DNA of 64,000 nucleotides, from the NCBI GenBank assembly GCA_963744115.1, contig CAVUSI010000002.1, positions 310,001 through 374,000 of the forward strand, read 5' to 3'. The position numbers and the translations under genes were made by a program. This document shows, piece by piece, positions 1 to 7,005 of the stretch (position 1 is the stretch's first letter; each line of letters starts with the position of its first letter). Origin of the DNA: Chersky-267 sp963744115. GTDB taxonomy: Bacteria; Chloroflexota; Limnocylindria; Limnocylindrales; CSP1-4. The notes under the pieces are model-generated. The model did no database searches. It had not been told where the DNA came from and saw only the letters and a list, made by a program, of their open reading frames with translations.

Positions 1-1
1 C

Positions 2-574
2 GCCGAGCCTACGTCGACGTCGGACGTCCCGGTCGTCCACGCCCAGGGGATCGCCTTCGACGGGCTGACCGAGGAGTGGCGGCTGGTCGGGGCGATGCAG
101 CTCCAGGGTCGCCTCTCGGACGTGCTCAACCGGCGCGAGTCGATCCCGATCACCGACGTCTCGTGGGCCCCGATCGACGGCTCCGAGCCGTTCAGCCCGG
201 CCCCCGGGTTGAAGACCATCGACCCGTACGACCTGATCGTGGTCCTGGCCGGCGCGACGACCCTGCCGCCCTTGACCGAGGACGAGAAGGCGGCCTACCG
301 GATCCACAAGATCAGCTACGACGTCGCGCTGGAGATCCCGCCGTTCCGGATCGTCGGGACCGTCTACCTCTTCCCGGGATCGGAGCCCGAGCGGTTGCTC
401 GATCGGGCGACCGAGATGTTCGTCCCCGTGGTCGACGCGGTGGCCTACCTCGGCGACGAACGGATCGGCGGGACGGAGGTCGACACGTTCCTCGTCAACC
501 GGCGCTACCTGCGCGGGGTCGAACAGGTCGACCGGCGGACCGGCTCGGCCCACCAGCGGCTGCCCGGGACCTAG
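2..574 (+). CDS. Hypothetical protein, N-terminus cut by the window edge
   Basis: The reading frame is open from base 2, so the true start lies outside the window; 190 residues are visible. I do not recognise the family. The visible part looks like a soluble beta-rich domain: an LQGRLSDVLN stretch and a VVLAGATTLPP segment, followed by alternating hydrophobic strands and a charged C-terminus. No signal peptide, membrane segment or catalytic motif is visible. Its stop overlaps the stop of the convergent CpaE-like gene by 4 bases. A product homologous in size and position beside CpaE-like genes in related genomes would make it part of that cluster, but nothing here shows it. Confidence 0.6.
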   Translation, partial: AEPTSTSDVPVVHAQGIAFDGLTEEWRLVGAMQLQGRLSDVLNRRESIPITDVSWAPIDGSEPFSPAPGLKTIDPYDLIVVLAGATTLPPLTEDEKAAYRIHKISYDVALEIPPFRIVGTVYLFPGSEPERLLDRATEMFVPVVDAVAYLGDERIGGTEVDTFLVNRRYLRGVEQVDRRTGSAHQRLPGT

Positions 575-1818
575 GCTCGGGCCGCTTCCTTGGTGCGGTT
601 GAGGAAGCCCAGCCGCGTCCGGCCCTGGACCGGCTGCTCGGTGGGCGTCGTCTCGCTGCCGAGCAGGCGATCGGCCAGCGCGTCGAAGTCCTCGGTGACC
701 TTCTCCCGCGGGAACAACTCGACCACGGCATGGCCTTCGTTGGCGGCCTTGACGAAGAGCAGGCCGCCCGAGCGGATCAGCGCCATGGCCGGCATCCCGA
801 CGGTCCGTTCCATGTCGGCGACCGATACCCCGGCGTTGGCCCGGTTGACGACCATCGCCAGCTTGTCCCGGATCCCGAGCTCGACCGCCAGGTTGGTCAG
901 CTGGACGCCGGCCTTGAGCGCCGGGACGTCCGGCGTGATCGGGACCAGGATGCGATCGGCACGCTCGAAGATGACCCGGTTGATGGGCCCGTACGACGGG
1001 TGCATGTCGACGATGATGAAGTCGTAGCCGCGACGGGAGAACGACAGAGCATCACCGACGAGGGTCGGGTCGAGGTTGCCGTTGTCGAGCGGCTGGGTGG
1101 TCAGGACCGCCACCTCGAGGCCGTTGGCATGGTGGGTCGCCAGCTCGGCCAGCGTCCGCGGCGCGTTGCCGTCGGCGATGTCGTCTTCCCAGGCGTCGTC
1201 GACCGTCTTGATCTGGTCCAGCCCGAGTGAGCTGGCGATGTGGCCGGTCACGGTGTCCGCGTCGACCAGGAGCACCTTCTTGTCGCGGCGGACCTGGAGC
1301 GTGGTCGCCAGGTTCATCGAGATCGTGGTCTTGCCGACGCCGCCCTTCGGGTTGAACACGGCGACGATCGTCGCACGCTTGAGGCCACCGGTATCGCCGC
1401 CGGGCCCGCCCACGATGACCGGGCCCTTGCCGTCGTCGACGGTCTGAGCGCGGATCAGCATCGCCTCGACCCGCCAGCGGAGCGAGTCGGCCGAGTACGG
1501 ACGGGTGAAGTACTCGTCGTTGATCGTGGCCTTGGTCGCCGGCCCGCTGAGCCGTTCGAGCGCGCGCGGTGAGACCACCATCAGGGCGGGGATGTCCCGG
1601 CCGTTGTCGTGGAGCAGCGAGTAGTACTCGAGCGACTGGTCGAAGTCGCTCTCGCCATCGAGGACCGCCAACGAGAAGTCCCGCCGCGAGTCGAGCAGGA
1701 CGGCGAACTCTTCGGGGGACGACACGGGGACGACCTCGTAGCCTGCGGCTCCGAGCTCTCGAGCGACCGGGTCCCGTTCCTCTGGAGGCAGGGCGAGCGC
1801 GACGGTCAGACGTGCCAT
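571..1818 (-). CDS. CpaE/ParA-type ATPase with receiver-like N-terminus
   Basis: This 415-residue protein has an N-terminal receiver-like domain (about residues 1-125) followed by a MinD/ParA-type P-loop ATPase. The deviant Walker A motif is NPKGGVGKTT near residue 155, followed by LLVDAD and a Walker B-like FIIVDMHP. This layout is that of CpaE/TadZ proteins, which place pili or secretion machines at a cell pole, and of ParA-like positioning ATPases. The gene lies 28 bases downstream of the coiled-coil protein gene on the same strand, so the two are probably one transcript. No tad/cpa secretion genes are visible in the window, so the cargo is unknown. The receiver-like domain shows DGESDFD where a phospho-acceptor would be expected; I cannot say whether it is phosphorylated. 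Confidence 0.85.
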   Translation of the reverse strand: MARLTVALALPPEERDPVARELGAAGYEVVPVSSPEEFAVLLDSRRDFSLAVLDGESDFDQSLEYYSLLHDNGRDIPALMVVSPRALERLSGPATKATINDEYFTRPYSADSLRWRVEAMLIRAQTVDDGKGPVIVGGPGGDTGGLKRATIVAVFNPKGGVGKTTISMNLATTLQVRRDKKVLLVDADTVTGHIASSLGLDQIKTVDDAWEDDIADGNAPRTLAELATHHANGLEVAVLTTQPLDNGNLDPTLVGDALSFSRRGYDFIIVDMHPSYGPINRVIFERADRILVPITPDVPALKAGVQLTNLAVELGIRDKLAMVVNRANAGVSVADMERTVGMPAMALIRSGGLLFVKAANEGHAVVELFPREKVTEDFDALADRLLGSETTPTEQPVQGRTRLGFLNRTKEAARA

Positions 1819-1846
1819 CGGTACGGTTCGATCCGGCCGGGCCGGA

Positions 1847-3478
1847 TCAGCCCTCGGACTCGGGGTCGCGTGCGCTGACGTTCACCACGCCGTCGCCGGT
1901 GCTCGTCACCCGGGCCTCGAAGCCCGGCAGGCTGGGGATCGCATCGGCCAGGACGACATCCGCCCCGTGCGCGACCTTGAACACGAACTCCCCGTCGGGC
2001 CCGGACGAGACGCCGACCGACTGGACCCCGGAGATCCGACCGAGGTGCCGCTTGAAGCTGGCGATGCTGGCCACGCTGACCAGGCCGGTCACCACGACCT
2101 GGCTGGTCGCGGCGGCCTTGGGGGCGGCGGCGCGCGGCGTCGGCGCGGGGCTGCCCTCGGGAACGAGGCCGGCGAGGCGGGCGGCGAGGGCGTCGTCGCC
2201 GATCGTCGGGATCTCGTCGTCGGAGGTGTCCGCGGCGGCCGCCGCGGCCTCGGCCTCGGCTGCGTCGAGATCGGGCGTCAGGCCCAGCGCGGCGAGCCTC
2301 GGGTCGTCAGCGTCGACCGGGGTCGATGCGGCGTCGGGTGTCCCGGCTCCGCCGTCGTCGGCTGCCCGGTAGGCGGCTTCGATCGCGGCCATGGCGGCCT
2401 CGACCGCGGCAGGGTCGTCCTGGACCGCGTACGGGACCTCGTCGCCCTCGGCGGACGGCAGGTCGCCGATCGTCACGGTGTCGGCCGTCCCGATCAGGGT
2501 GTCCGCGGTGACGTCAGGGGCCGGAGCCTCGCTGGTCGGGGGCGTGGCCTCGGTGGCGCTGCCCTCCACGGTGCCAGCCTCGGCGTGGGCCGTGCCGGAC
2601 TCGGCCCCGGCCGCCGGCTCGGTCGTCGTCGCCTCGGCCGAGACCGGCTCGGCCTCGTCGGCCACGGTCGGTTCCGCCGCGTGGGCACTCTGCGTGTAGC
2701 GGTCGTCGTCGGAGTCGAAGTCGAACGGCGGGGGCTCCGGGAGGTTCTCGGCCATCGCCGCGAACTCGGCCGGGTCGTCCTCGGTCAGCAGTCGCTCGAA
2801 GAACTTGTCCATCTCGGCTTCGAAGCCGGCGACCCGGCCCTGGACGCGCTCGATCTCGCGCTCGATCCGGGCGGCGTGCTCCTCGAGCTCGTAGTCGAGG
2901 TCGGACTTGCGCGTGCTGATCTTCTTCTCGGTCTCCTCGCGGATCCGGGCCAGCTCGGCCTTCGACCAGTCGCGGATCGTGACGATGTCGTCGTCCGCGG
3001 TCTTGCGCAGCTCGGCGGCTTCATCGGCCGATCGAGCATGGACCTGCTCGACGTGGGCCTTGGCCTCCGCCTGGAACTGCTCGAGGGTCGATGCGCGCGA
3101 CGACTCGGCCGCCGCCTGCATCGCCCGGGTCAGGTCGGCCAGGAACTTGGTCGGCTTCTTCGGTGCGACATCCCTCGACCGGGTCGGGGCATCGGGCGTG
3201 GCGGTCGGCTGCACGGAGTCTTCCTCGGTGACGACGGCTTCGGTGGGTGGAGCCTCTGGAGCGGGATCGGCCGGAGCGGGTTCGGTGGCGCCCACTTCGG
3301 CGGGAGACGGTTCGACGACGGCCTCGACCGCAGCCTCGACCGGCGCCTCGGCGGAGGCGTCGGAACGCTCGGCGTCGGATGGGCGGTCGTCCTGCGGCGG
3401 ATCCGCGCGCTGGCCGGTCGCCTTCTCTTCCGTGCTCCACGGGAGCCGGAAGCCGGTCCGAGATTCGGTCGCTGCCAT
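1847..3478 (-). CDS. Coiled-coil, low-complexity partner of the CpaE-like ATPase
   Basis: The start was set at 3478 because a GGAGG lies about 10 bases upstream; a longer frame to 3535 lacks this. The 543-residue product has three parts. An acidic Pro/Ala/Glu-rich, probably disordered N-terminus covers about 1-120. A strongly charged coiled coil follows at about 125-255, rich in RIREETEKK-type heptads. A second disordered region then leads to a C-terminal compact domain of about 75 residues beginning SQVVVTGLVSV, which resembles a ferredoxin-like alpha/beta fold. No membrane segment is visible. Coiled-coil plus positioning ATPase suggests a scaffold whose location is set by the ATPase. DivIVA-like is the nearest description by shape, but I see no DivIVA membrane-binding signature. 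Confidence 0.75.
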   Translation of the reverse strand: MAATESRTGFRLPWSTEEKATGQRADPPQDDRPSDAERSDASAEAPVEAAVEAVVEPSPAEVGATEPAPADPAPEAPPTEAVVTEEDSVQPTATPDAPTRSRDVAPKKPTKFLADLTRAMQAAAESSRASTLEQFQAEAKAHVEQVHARSADEAAELRKTADDDIVTIRDWSKAELARIREETEKKISTRKSDLDYELEEHAARIEREIERVQGRVAGFEAEMDKFFERLLTEDDPAEFAAMAENLPEPPPFDFDSDDDRYTQSAHAAEPTVADEAEPVSAEATTTEPAAGAESGTAHAEAGTVEGSATEATPPTSEAPAPDVTADTLIGTADTVTIGDLPSAEGDEVPYAVQDDPAAVEAAMAAIEAAYRAADDGGAGTPDAASTPVDADDPRLAALGLTPDLDAAEAEAAAAAADTSDDEIPTIGDDALAARLAGLVPEGSPAPTPRAAAPKAAATSQVVVTGLVSVASIASFKRHLGRISGVQSVGVSSGPDGEFVFKVAHGADVVLADAIPSLPGFEARVTSTGDGVVNVSARDPESEG

Positions 3479-3610
3479 ATCGTTCGGTCCCCTCCGGGTG
3501 AGATCCCTGGACCCGATCTCCGGGCTGGTTCGCATCGTATGGGCGGGAGGCGGTCCGGTGGAGTGCGCTAGAGGTACCAGCGGTCGGACCCGGTGGTACC
3601 GGCGTGGGGG

Positions 3611-3676
3611 TCGGTGCCGAGCGTCACCGGGGCATCGGTGCGGGCCGTCACCGGCGTTCGGTGCGGGCCGTCACCG
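3611..3676. repeat. Three tandem dyad sites before moaA
   Basis: TCGGTG-N6-GTCACCG occurs at 3611-3629, 3635-3653 and 3658-3676, a spacing of 24 and 23 bases. Each unit is itself an inverted repeat (CGGTG...CACCG). The spacers of the second and third units are identical (CGGGCC). The array lies 50-115 bases upstream of the moaA -10 hexamer, so it looks like a set of protein-binding sites. Confidence 0.7.
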
Positions 3677-3725
3677 CGACGGGTCGCACGGCCCGCCGTG
3701 GGCGGGGTCCCTCGGACGTCGCCTG

Positions 3726-3737
3726 TACCATGCGTGG
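3726..3737 (+). promoter_or_regulatory. Leaderless-type promoter of moaA
   Basis: TACCAT at 3726-3731 is followed by 6 bases and then the ATG at 3738. There is no Shine-Dalgarno sequence. No good -35 element is present, consistent with dependence on the upstream dyads. Confidence 0.55.
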
Positions 3738-4805
3738 ATGGATGGGAAGACGGCGGCGGAAGCGGGTCCGGGCGCGAGCCGGGACGAGCCGGTCCTCGAT
3801 CGCCTGGGCCGACGCCTCCACGACCTGCGGATCTCCGTCACGGACCGATGCAACTTCCGCTGCACGTACTGCATGCCGCGCGAGGTCTACGGACGCGACT
3901 TCGCCTTCCTGCCACGCAGCCAGGTCCTGACCTTCGAGGAGATCGTCCGGCTGGCCCGGCTGTTCGCCGCCGAGGGCGTCGAGAAGCTGCGGATCACGGG
4001 CGGCGAGCCGCTCGTGCGTCGCGACCTGCCGGACCTCATCGCGATGCTCGCCGAGGTAAGGCGGATCGACGGCGGCCCGGTCGACCTCACCCTGACGACG
4101 AACGGATCCGCCCTGCGGTCGCTGGCCGGCGCGCTCCGCGCTGCCGGCCTCGGACGGATCACCGTCAGCCTGGACTCGCTCGACGAGGAGACGTTCCGGG
4201 CGATGAACGGGGTCGACTACCCGGTCTCGAAGGTGCTCGACGGGATCGCGGCCGCGCGCGAGGCGGGCTTCGGACCGCTCAAGGTGAACATGGTCGTGCG
4301 GCGCGGGATCAACGAGGCGTCGATCGTGCCGATGGCCCGCTGGGCGAGGTCCGAGGGCCACATCCTCCGGTTCATCGAGTACATGGATGTCGGGCACTCC
4401 AATGGCTGGCGCCTCGACGAGGTCGTGCCCGCCAGCGAGATCGTCGCGGCGATCTCCGCCGAGATGCCCCTCGAGCCGATCGCACCGAACTATCCGGGTG
4501 AGGTGGCCGACCGCTGGGCGTACGGCGGGGGCGACGGCGAGGTCGGCGTCATCGCGTCGGTCACGGCGCCGTTCTGCGGAGCCTGCACCCGGGCGCGGAT
4601 CTCGGCCGACGGTCAGCTCTACACCTGCCTGTTCGCGGTCAAGGGCACCGACCTCCGGGATCTGGCCCGGAGCGGGGTGACCGACGCCGAGCTGACCGCA
4701 GCGATCCGGGCCGTCTGGTCCGTCCGGGCCGACCGCTACTCGGAGCTCCGGTCCGAGGCCACCGCCGACCTCCCGCGGGTCGAGATGTTCGCGATGGGCG
4801 GCTAG
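3738..4805 (+). CDS. moaA: GTP 3',8-cyclase MoaA
   Basis: MoaA is a radical-SAM enzyme that starts molybdenum cofactor synthesis by converting GTP to 3',8-cyclo-GTP. The 355-residue protein has the SAM cluster motif CNFRCTYC (Cys 38, 42, 45), the glycine-rich ITGGEP motif, and a C-terminal second cluster in CGACTRARISADGQLYTC. It ends in the Gly-Gly tail required in this family. Length is normal. The start at 3738 is preferred because a TACCAT hexamer sits 6 bases upstream; the frame stays open far upstream but that part antisense-overlaps the coiled-coil gene. No other moa or moe gene is in the window, so the pathway is dispersed. Confidence 0.95.
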   Translation: MDGKTAAEAGPGASRDEPVLDRLGRRLHDLRISVTDRCNFRCTYCMPREVYGRDFAFLPRSQVLTFEEIVRLARLFAAEGVEKLRITGGEPLVRRDLPDLIAMLAEVRRIDGGPVDLTLTTNGSALRSLAGALRAAGLGRITVSLDSLDEETFRAMNGVDYPVSKVLDGIAAAREAGFGPLKVNMVVRRGINEASIVPMARWARSEGHILRFIEYMDVGHSNGWRLDEVVPASEIVAAISAEMPLEPIAPNYPGEVADRWAYGGGDGEVGVIASVTAPFCGACTRARISADGQLYTCLFAVKGTDLRDLARSGVTDAELTAAIRAVWSVRADRYSELRSEATADLPRVEMFAMGG

Positions 4806-4823
4806 CCGCCGATCCGAGCCGGC

Positions 4824-4898
4824 TTGTCCACCGATCGTCCACAGCGGACCGAAACCCGTGGATAGCCGGCGCCTGCGCGCGACCGGATTCGTGGACAA
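4824..4898. other. Cluster of four DnaA-box-like 9-mers
   Basis: TTGTCCACC (4824-4832), TCGTCCACA (4835-4843), CTATCCACG (minus strand, 4857-4865) and TTGTCCACG (minus strand, 4890-4898) lie within 75 bases. Each differs by one to three positions from TTATCCACA or the high-GC form TTGTCCACA. Two point each way. This is intergenic DNA after moaA. Confidence 0.45.
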
Positions 4899-4903
4899 GC
4901 GCG

Positions 4904-4933
4904 TTGACCCGGCCAGCGCCCCGCCCATACCGT
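4904..4933 (+). promoter_or_regulatory. Candidate promoter of the punA leader
   Basis: TTGACC at 4904-4909 and TACCGT at 4928-4933 are separated by 18 bases. Transcription from here would give a leader of about 225 bases before punA. Confidence 0.4.
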
Positions 4934-5151
4934 AGGTCTTGCCCGAAGGGGCCGTCAGGGACCCGGGTGCTGGAGATCACATCAACGGCGCCTCGTTCCT
5001 ACCGGTCGCTTCGGGCGCTTCGCGTCCCGGGTCGTGCGGTCTCACCATCGCACGACATGGGCGCCCGGAGGGAAGTGACCGGCATCCCGGTGTCGGTACT
5101 CCCTCCGGGTGGCGAAGACCCGGCGGCCGCCACGCTTCGGCGGGCCCGCCG
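4934..5151 (+). ncRNA. Highly structured leader or small RNA upstream of punA
   Basis: This stretch holds no convincing gene. It contains a perfect 8-bp hairpin (GTCGTGCG at 5031-5038 with CGCACGAC at 5049-5056). Directly after it lies a 46-base hairpin at 5064-5109, made of 9 + 3 + 7 pairs with two single-base bulges and a six-base loop. A short GCCC-GAAG-GGGC hairpin lies near its 5' end. I could not match it to SRP RNA, 6S RNA, tmRNA, RNase P or a known riboswitch by eye. Confidence 0.4.
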
Positions 5152-5164
5152 TAGACTCAGCGAC
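5152..5164 (+). promoter_or_regulatory. Leaderless-type promoter of punA
   Basis: TAGACT at 5152-5157 followed by 7 bases and the GTG start at 5165, with no Shine-Dalgarno sequence. Confidence 0.5.
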
Positions 5165-6031
5165 GTGGCCGAGTCCGATCCCTCCCGCCCGATCCCGCCG
5201 ATCGACCAACCGGCACGCCTGGCGTCACTCGAAGCGGCCGTCCGGGCCCGGACCGACCTCGTCCCCGAGGTCGGGATCGTTCTCGGCTCCGGCCTCGGCG
5301 GGCTGGTCGACGACCTCGTCGACGCGGTCGCCATCCCCTTCGGGGACCTGCCCGGCTGGCCGGCGGCGACCGCGCCCGGGCACGTGGGGCGACTCCTCCT
5401 GGGGCGGCTCGACGGGGTCCCGGTGGCGATGCTCCAGGGCCGTCTCCACCTCTACGAGGGCAACGATCCCGGGCTGGTCATCCAGCCCGTCCTGCTCATG
5501 GGCCGGCTGGGAGCCCGGATCGTCGTGCTCACCAACGCCGCGGGCGGGGTCGACCCGACCTTCGGTCCCGGCACGCTGATGATCATCAGCGACCATCTCA
5601 ACCTGACCGGCCGGACGCCGCTGCTCGGGCCGAACGCCGACGACATCGGCCCCCGGTTCACCGACCTGACCGATGTCTGGAGCGCCCGCCTGCGCGAGCG
5701 ACTCCGGGCGGCCTTCGCGGCCGAGTCCGTCGAGCACCGCGAGGGCGTCTATGCGGCCCTCCTCGGACCGACCTACGAGACCCCGGCCGAGGTCCGGATG
5801 CTGAGGACGATGGGCGCCGACGCCGTCGGCATGTCGACGGCGCTCGAGGCGATCGCGGCTCGCTGGGCTGGGCTCGAGGTCTGCGGGGTGTCGCTCGTGT
5901 CGAACCTCGGGGCCGGATACTCGGGCCAGCCGCTCAGCCACGAGGAGGTCCTCGAGGCGGGCCTGGTCGCCGGCCCCCGGCTGGCACGGGTCCTGCGCCG
6001 GTTCGTCGCGGAGCTCGGCACCGAGCGCTGA
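5165..6031 (+). CDS. punA: Purine-nucleoside phosphorylase (trimeric type)
   Basis: Cleaves purine (deoxy)nucleosides with phosphate to the free base and (deoxy)ribose 1-phosphate in purine salvage. The 288-residue protein shows the family motifs in order: GIVLGSGLG near the N-terminus (phosphate binding), LQGRLHLYEG, LTNAAGGV, GPTYETPAEVRML and GMSTALEA. MTAP-like phosphorylases have related motifs, but the length and GRLHLYEG favour PNP. The GTG start at 5165 is chosen because TAGACT lies 7 bases upstream and because the frame upstream of it has no family similarity. It converges with thyX, 38 bases away. Confidence 0.92.
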   Translation: MAESDPSRPIPPIDQPARLASLEAAVRARTDLVPEVGIVLGSGLGGLVDDLVDAVAIPFGDLPGWPAATAPGHVGRLLLGRLDGVPVAMLQGRLHLYEGNDPGLVIQPVLLMGRLGARIVVLTNAAGGVDPTFGPGTLMIISDHLNLTGRTPLLGPNADDIGPRFTDLTDVWSARLRERLRAAFAAESVEHREGVYAALLGPTYETPAEVRMLRTMGADAVGMSTALEAIAARWAGLEVCGVSLVSNLGAGYSGQPLSHEEVLEAGLVAGPRLARVLRRFVAELGTER

Positions 6032-6069
6032 TCCGGCGGCCACGCCCCCCGGCAGGCCTGGCCGAGCCC

Positions 6070-6927
6070 CTAGCGGACGGACAGCTCGCGGCCGGCGGCC
6101 CGGGCGGCCTTCGCCTTGTCGGCCCAGGCGCCCAGGACGGTGTCCTTGTGGGGCCGGATCGGGCAGTGCTCGTCGCGGTTGCCCATCTCGTCGCAGTAGC
6201 CGAGCGCGACGCATTTCGGGGCGAGGAACGAGCCGAGGAACGGGGACACGGTGAAGATCTCGTGGCGGATGAGCTGGAACAGCCGGCGGATCTCCCACTG
6301 GGCCATCGTGCACAGGCGCAGCCCGCTCATGTGGATGAGGGCGCGCAGGTTGGTGGTCATCACCAGGTTGGTCCGGGTCGCGTTGGGGAAGACGAACCGG
6401 GCGTCCTCGCCCGGGATCCCGGCCGCGACCATCTCGCCATACAGCTCCAGCGAGCCCTCGATCTGGTCCTCGTAGCGGGCGCGGAGCTGCGGGTCGGCCT
6501 CGGCCAGCGACGTCGGGAGCATCGTCGACGCTCCCTTGAAGGTGACGTAGCGCTGGCTCTGCTGGTCGAAGGCGACCCCGGCCCGATGGCGGACCAGCTG
6601 GTGGGACAGGGTCCGCGAGACGCCGCTGATCCCGAAGGTGAACACGATGTGCTCGATGGTCGACCCGTGACCCGACTCGATCACGCCCTGGATGAGCTTC
6701 TGCTGCTTGGCGGGATCGATCCGACCGTCGACCGCGCGCCGGAAGATCTCGTCGGGCTCGAGCTCCGAGTAGCAGGTCCGGCAGGCCGTGTAGATCAGCG
6801 GAACGTAGAAGCGGTCGACGATGTCCCGGTCGGGGAACAGGAGGGTCGCCTTCATCCCGAGCTCGCGGCGCCCCGGATTCTTGGGGATCGCGGTCTTGTC
6901 GCGGGCCGGCGTCGCCTCGGTGGTCAT
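6070..6927 (-). CDS. thyX: Flavin-dependent thymidylate synthase ThyX
   Basis: Makes dTMP from dUMP using FAD, NADPH and methylenetetrahydrofolate. The 285-residue protein contains the ThyX signature RHRAGVAFDQQS, i.e. RHR followed by eight residues before the serine; most members have seven, and both spacings are known. Other signs are GHGSTIEH in the N-terminal half and the LRALIHMSGLRLC helix. The C-terminal tail carries CVALGYC and HCPI, three cysteines not required for catalysis that may bind a metal. No thyA is in the window. A TAGACT hexamer lies 9 bases upstream of the ATG. Confidence 0.95.
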   Translation of the reverse strand: MTTEATPARDKTAIPKNPGRRELGMKATLLFPDRDIVDRFYVPLIYTACRTCYSELEPDEIFRRAVDGRIDPAKQQKLIQGVIESGHGSTIEHIVFTFGISGVSRTLSHQLVRHRAGVAFDQQSQRYVTFKGASTMLPTSLAEADPQLRARYEDQIEGSLELYGEMVAAGIPGEDARFVFPNATRTNLVMTTNLRALIHMSGLRLCTMAQWEIRRLFQLIRHEIFTVSPFLGSFLAPKCVALGYCDEMGNRDEHCPIRPHKDTVLGAWADKAKAARAAGRELSVR

Positions 6928-6942
6928 CGGACGCCCAGTCTA
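6928..6942 (-). promoter_or_regulatory. Promoter of thyX
   Basis: Minus-strand TAGACT at 6942-6937, 9 bases before the thyX ATG; no ribosome-binding sequence between them. Confidence 0.45.
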
Positions 6943-7005
6943 CCGCGCCACCCATCCGCCGACGGAACGGCGTCCTCGGGACCGGCGGCCGGCCCGGTCA
7001 TCGGC

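Noticed and set aside
2907..3737. N-terminal extension of MoaA by 277 residues
   Set aside because: It is antisense to the coiled-coil gene, lacks similarity to MoaA, and a promoter hexamer sits just before 3738.
4824..4898. Replication origin
   Set aside because: DnaA-like boxes are present, but dnaA/dnaN/recF/gyr genes and an AT-rich unwinding region are absent.
4934..5151. Identification of the punA leader as SRP RNA, 6S RNA, tmRNA, RNase P RNA or a known riboswitch
   Set aside because: None of the conserved cores of these RNAs could be found; it is reported only as an unassigned structured region.
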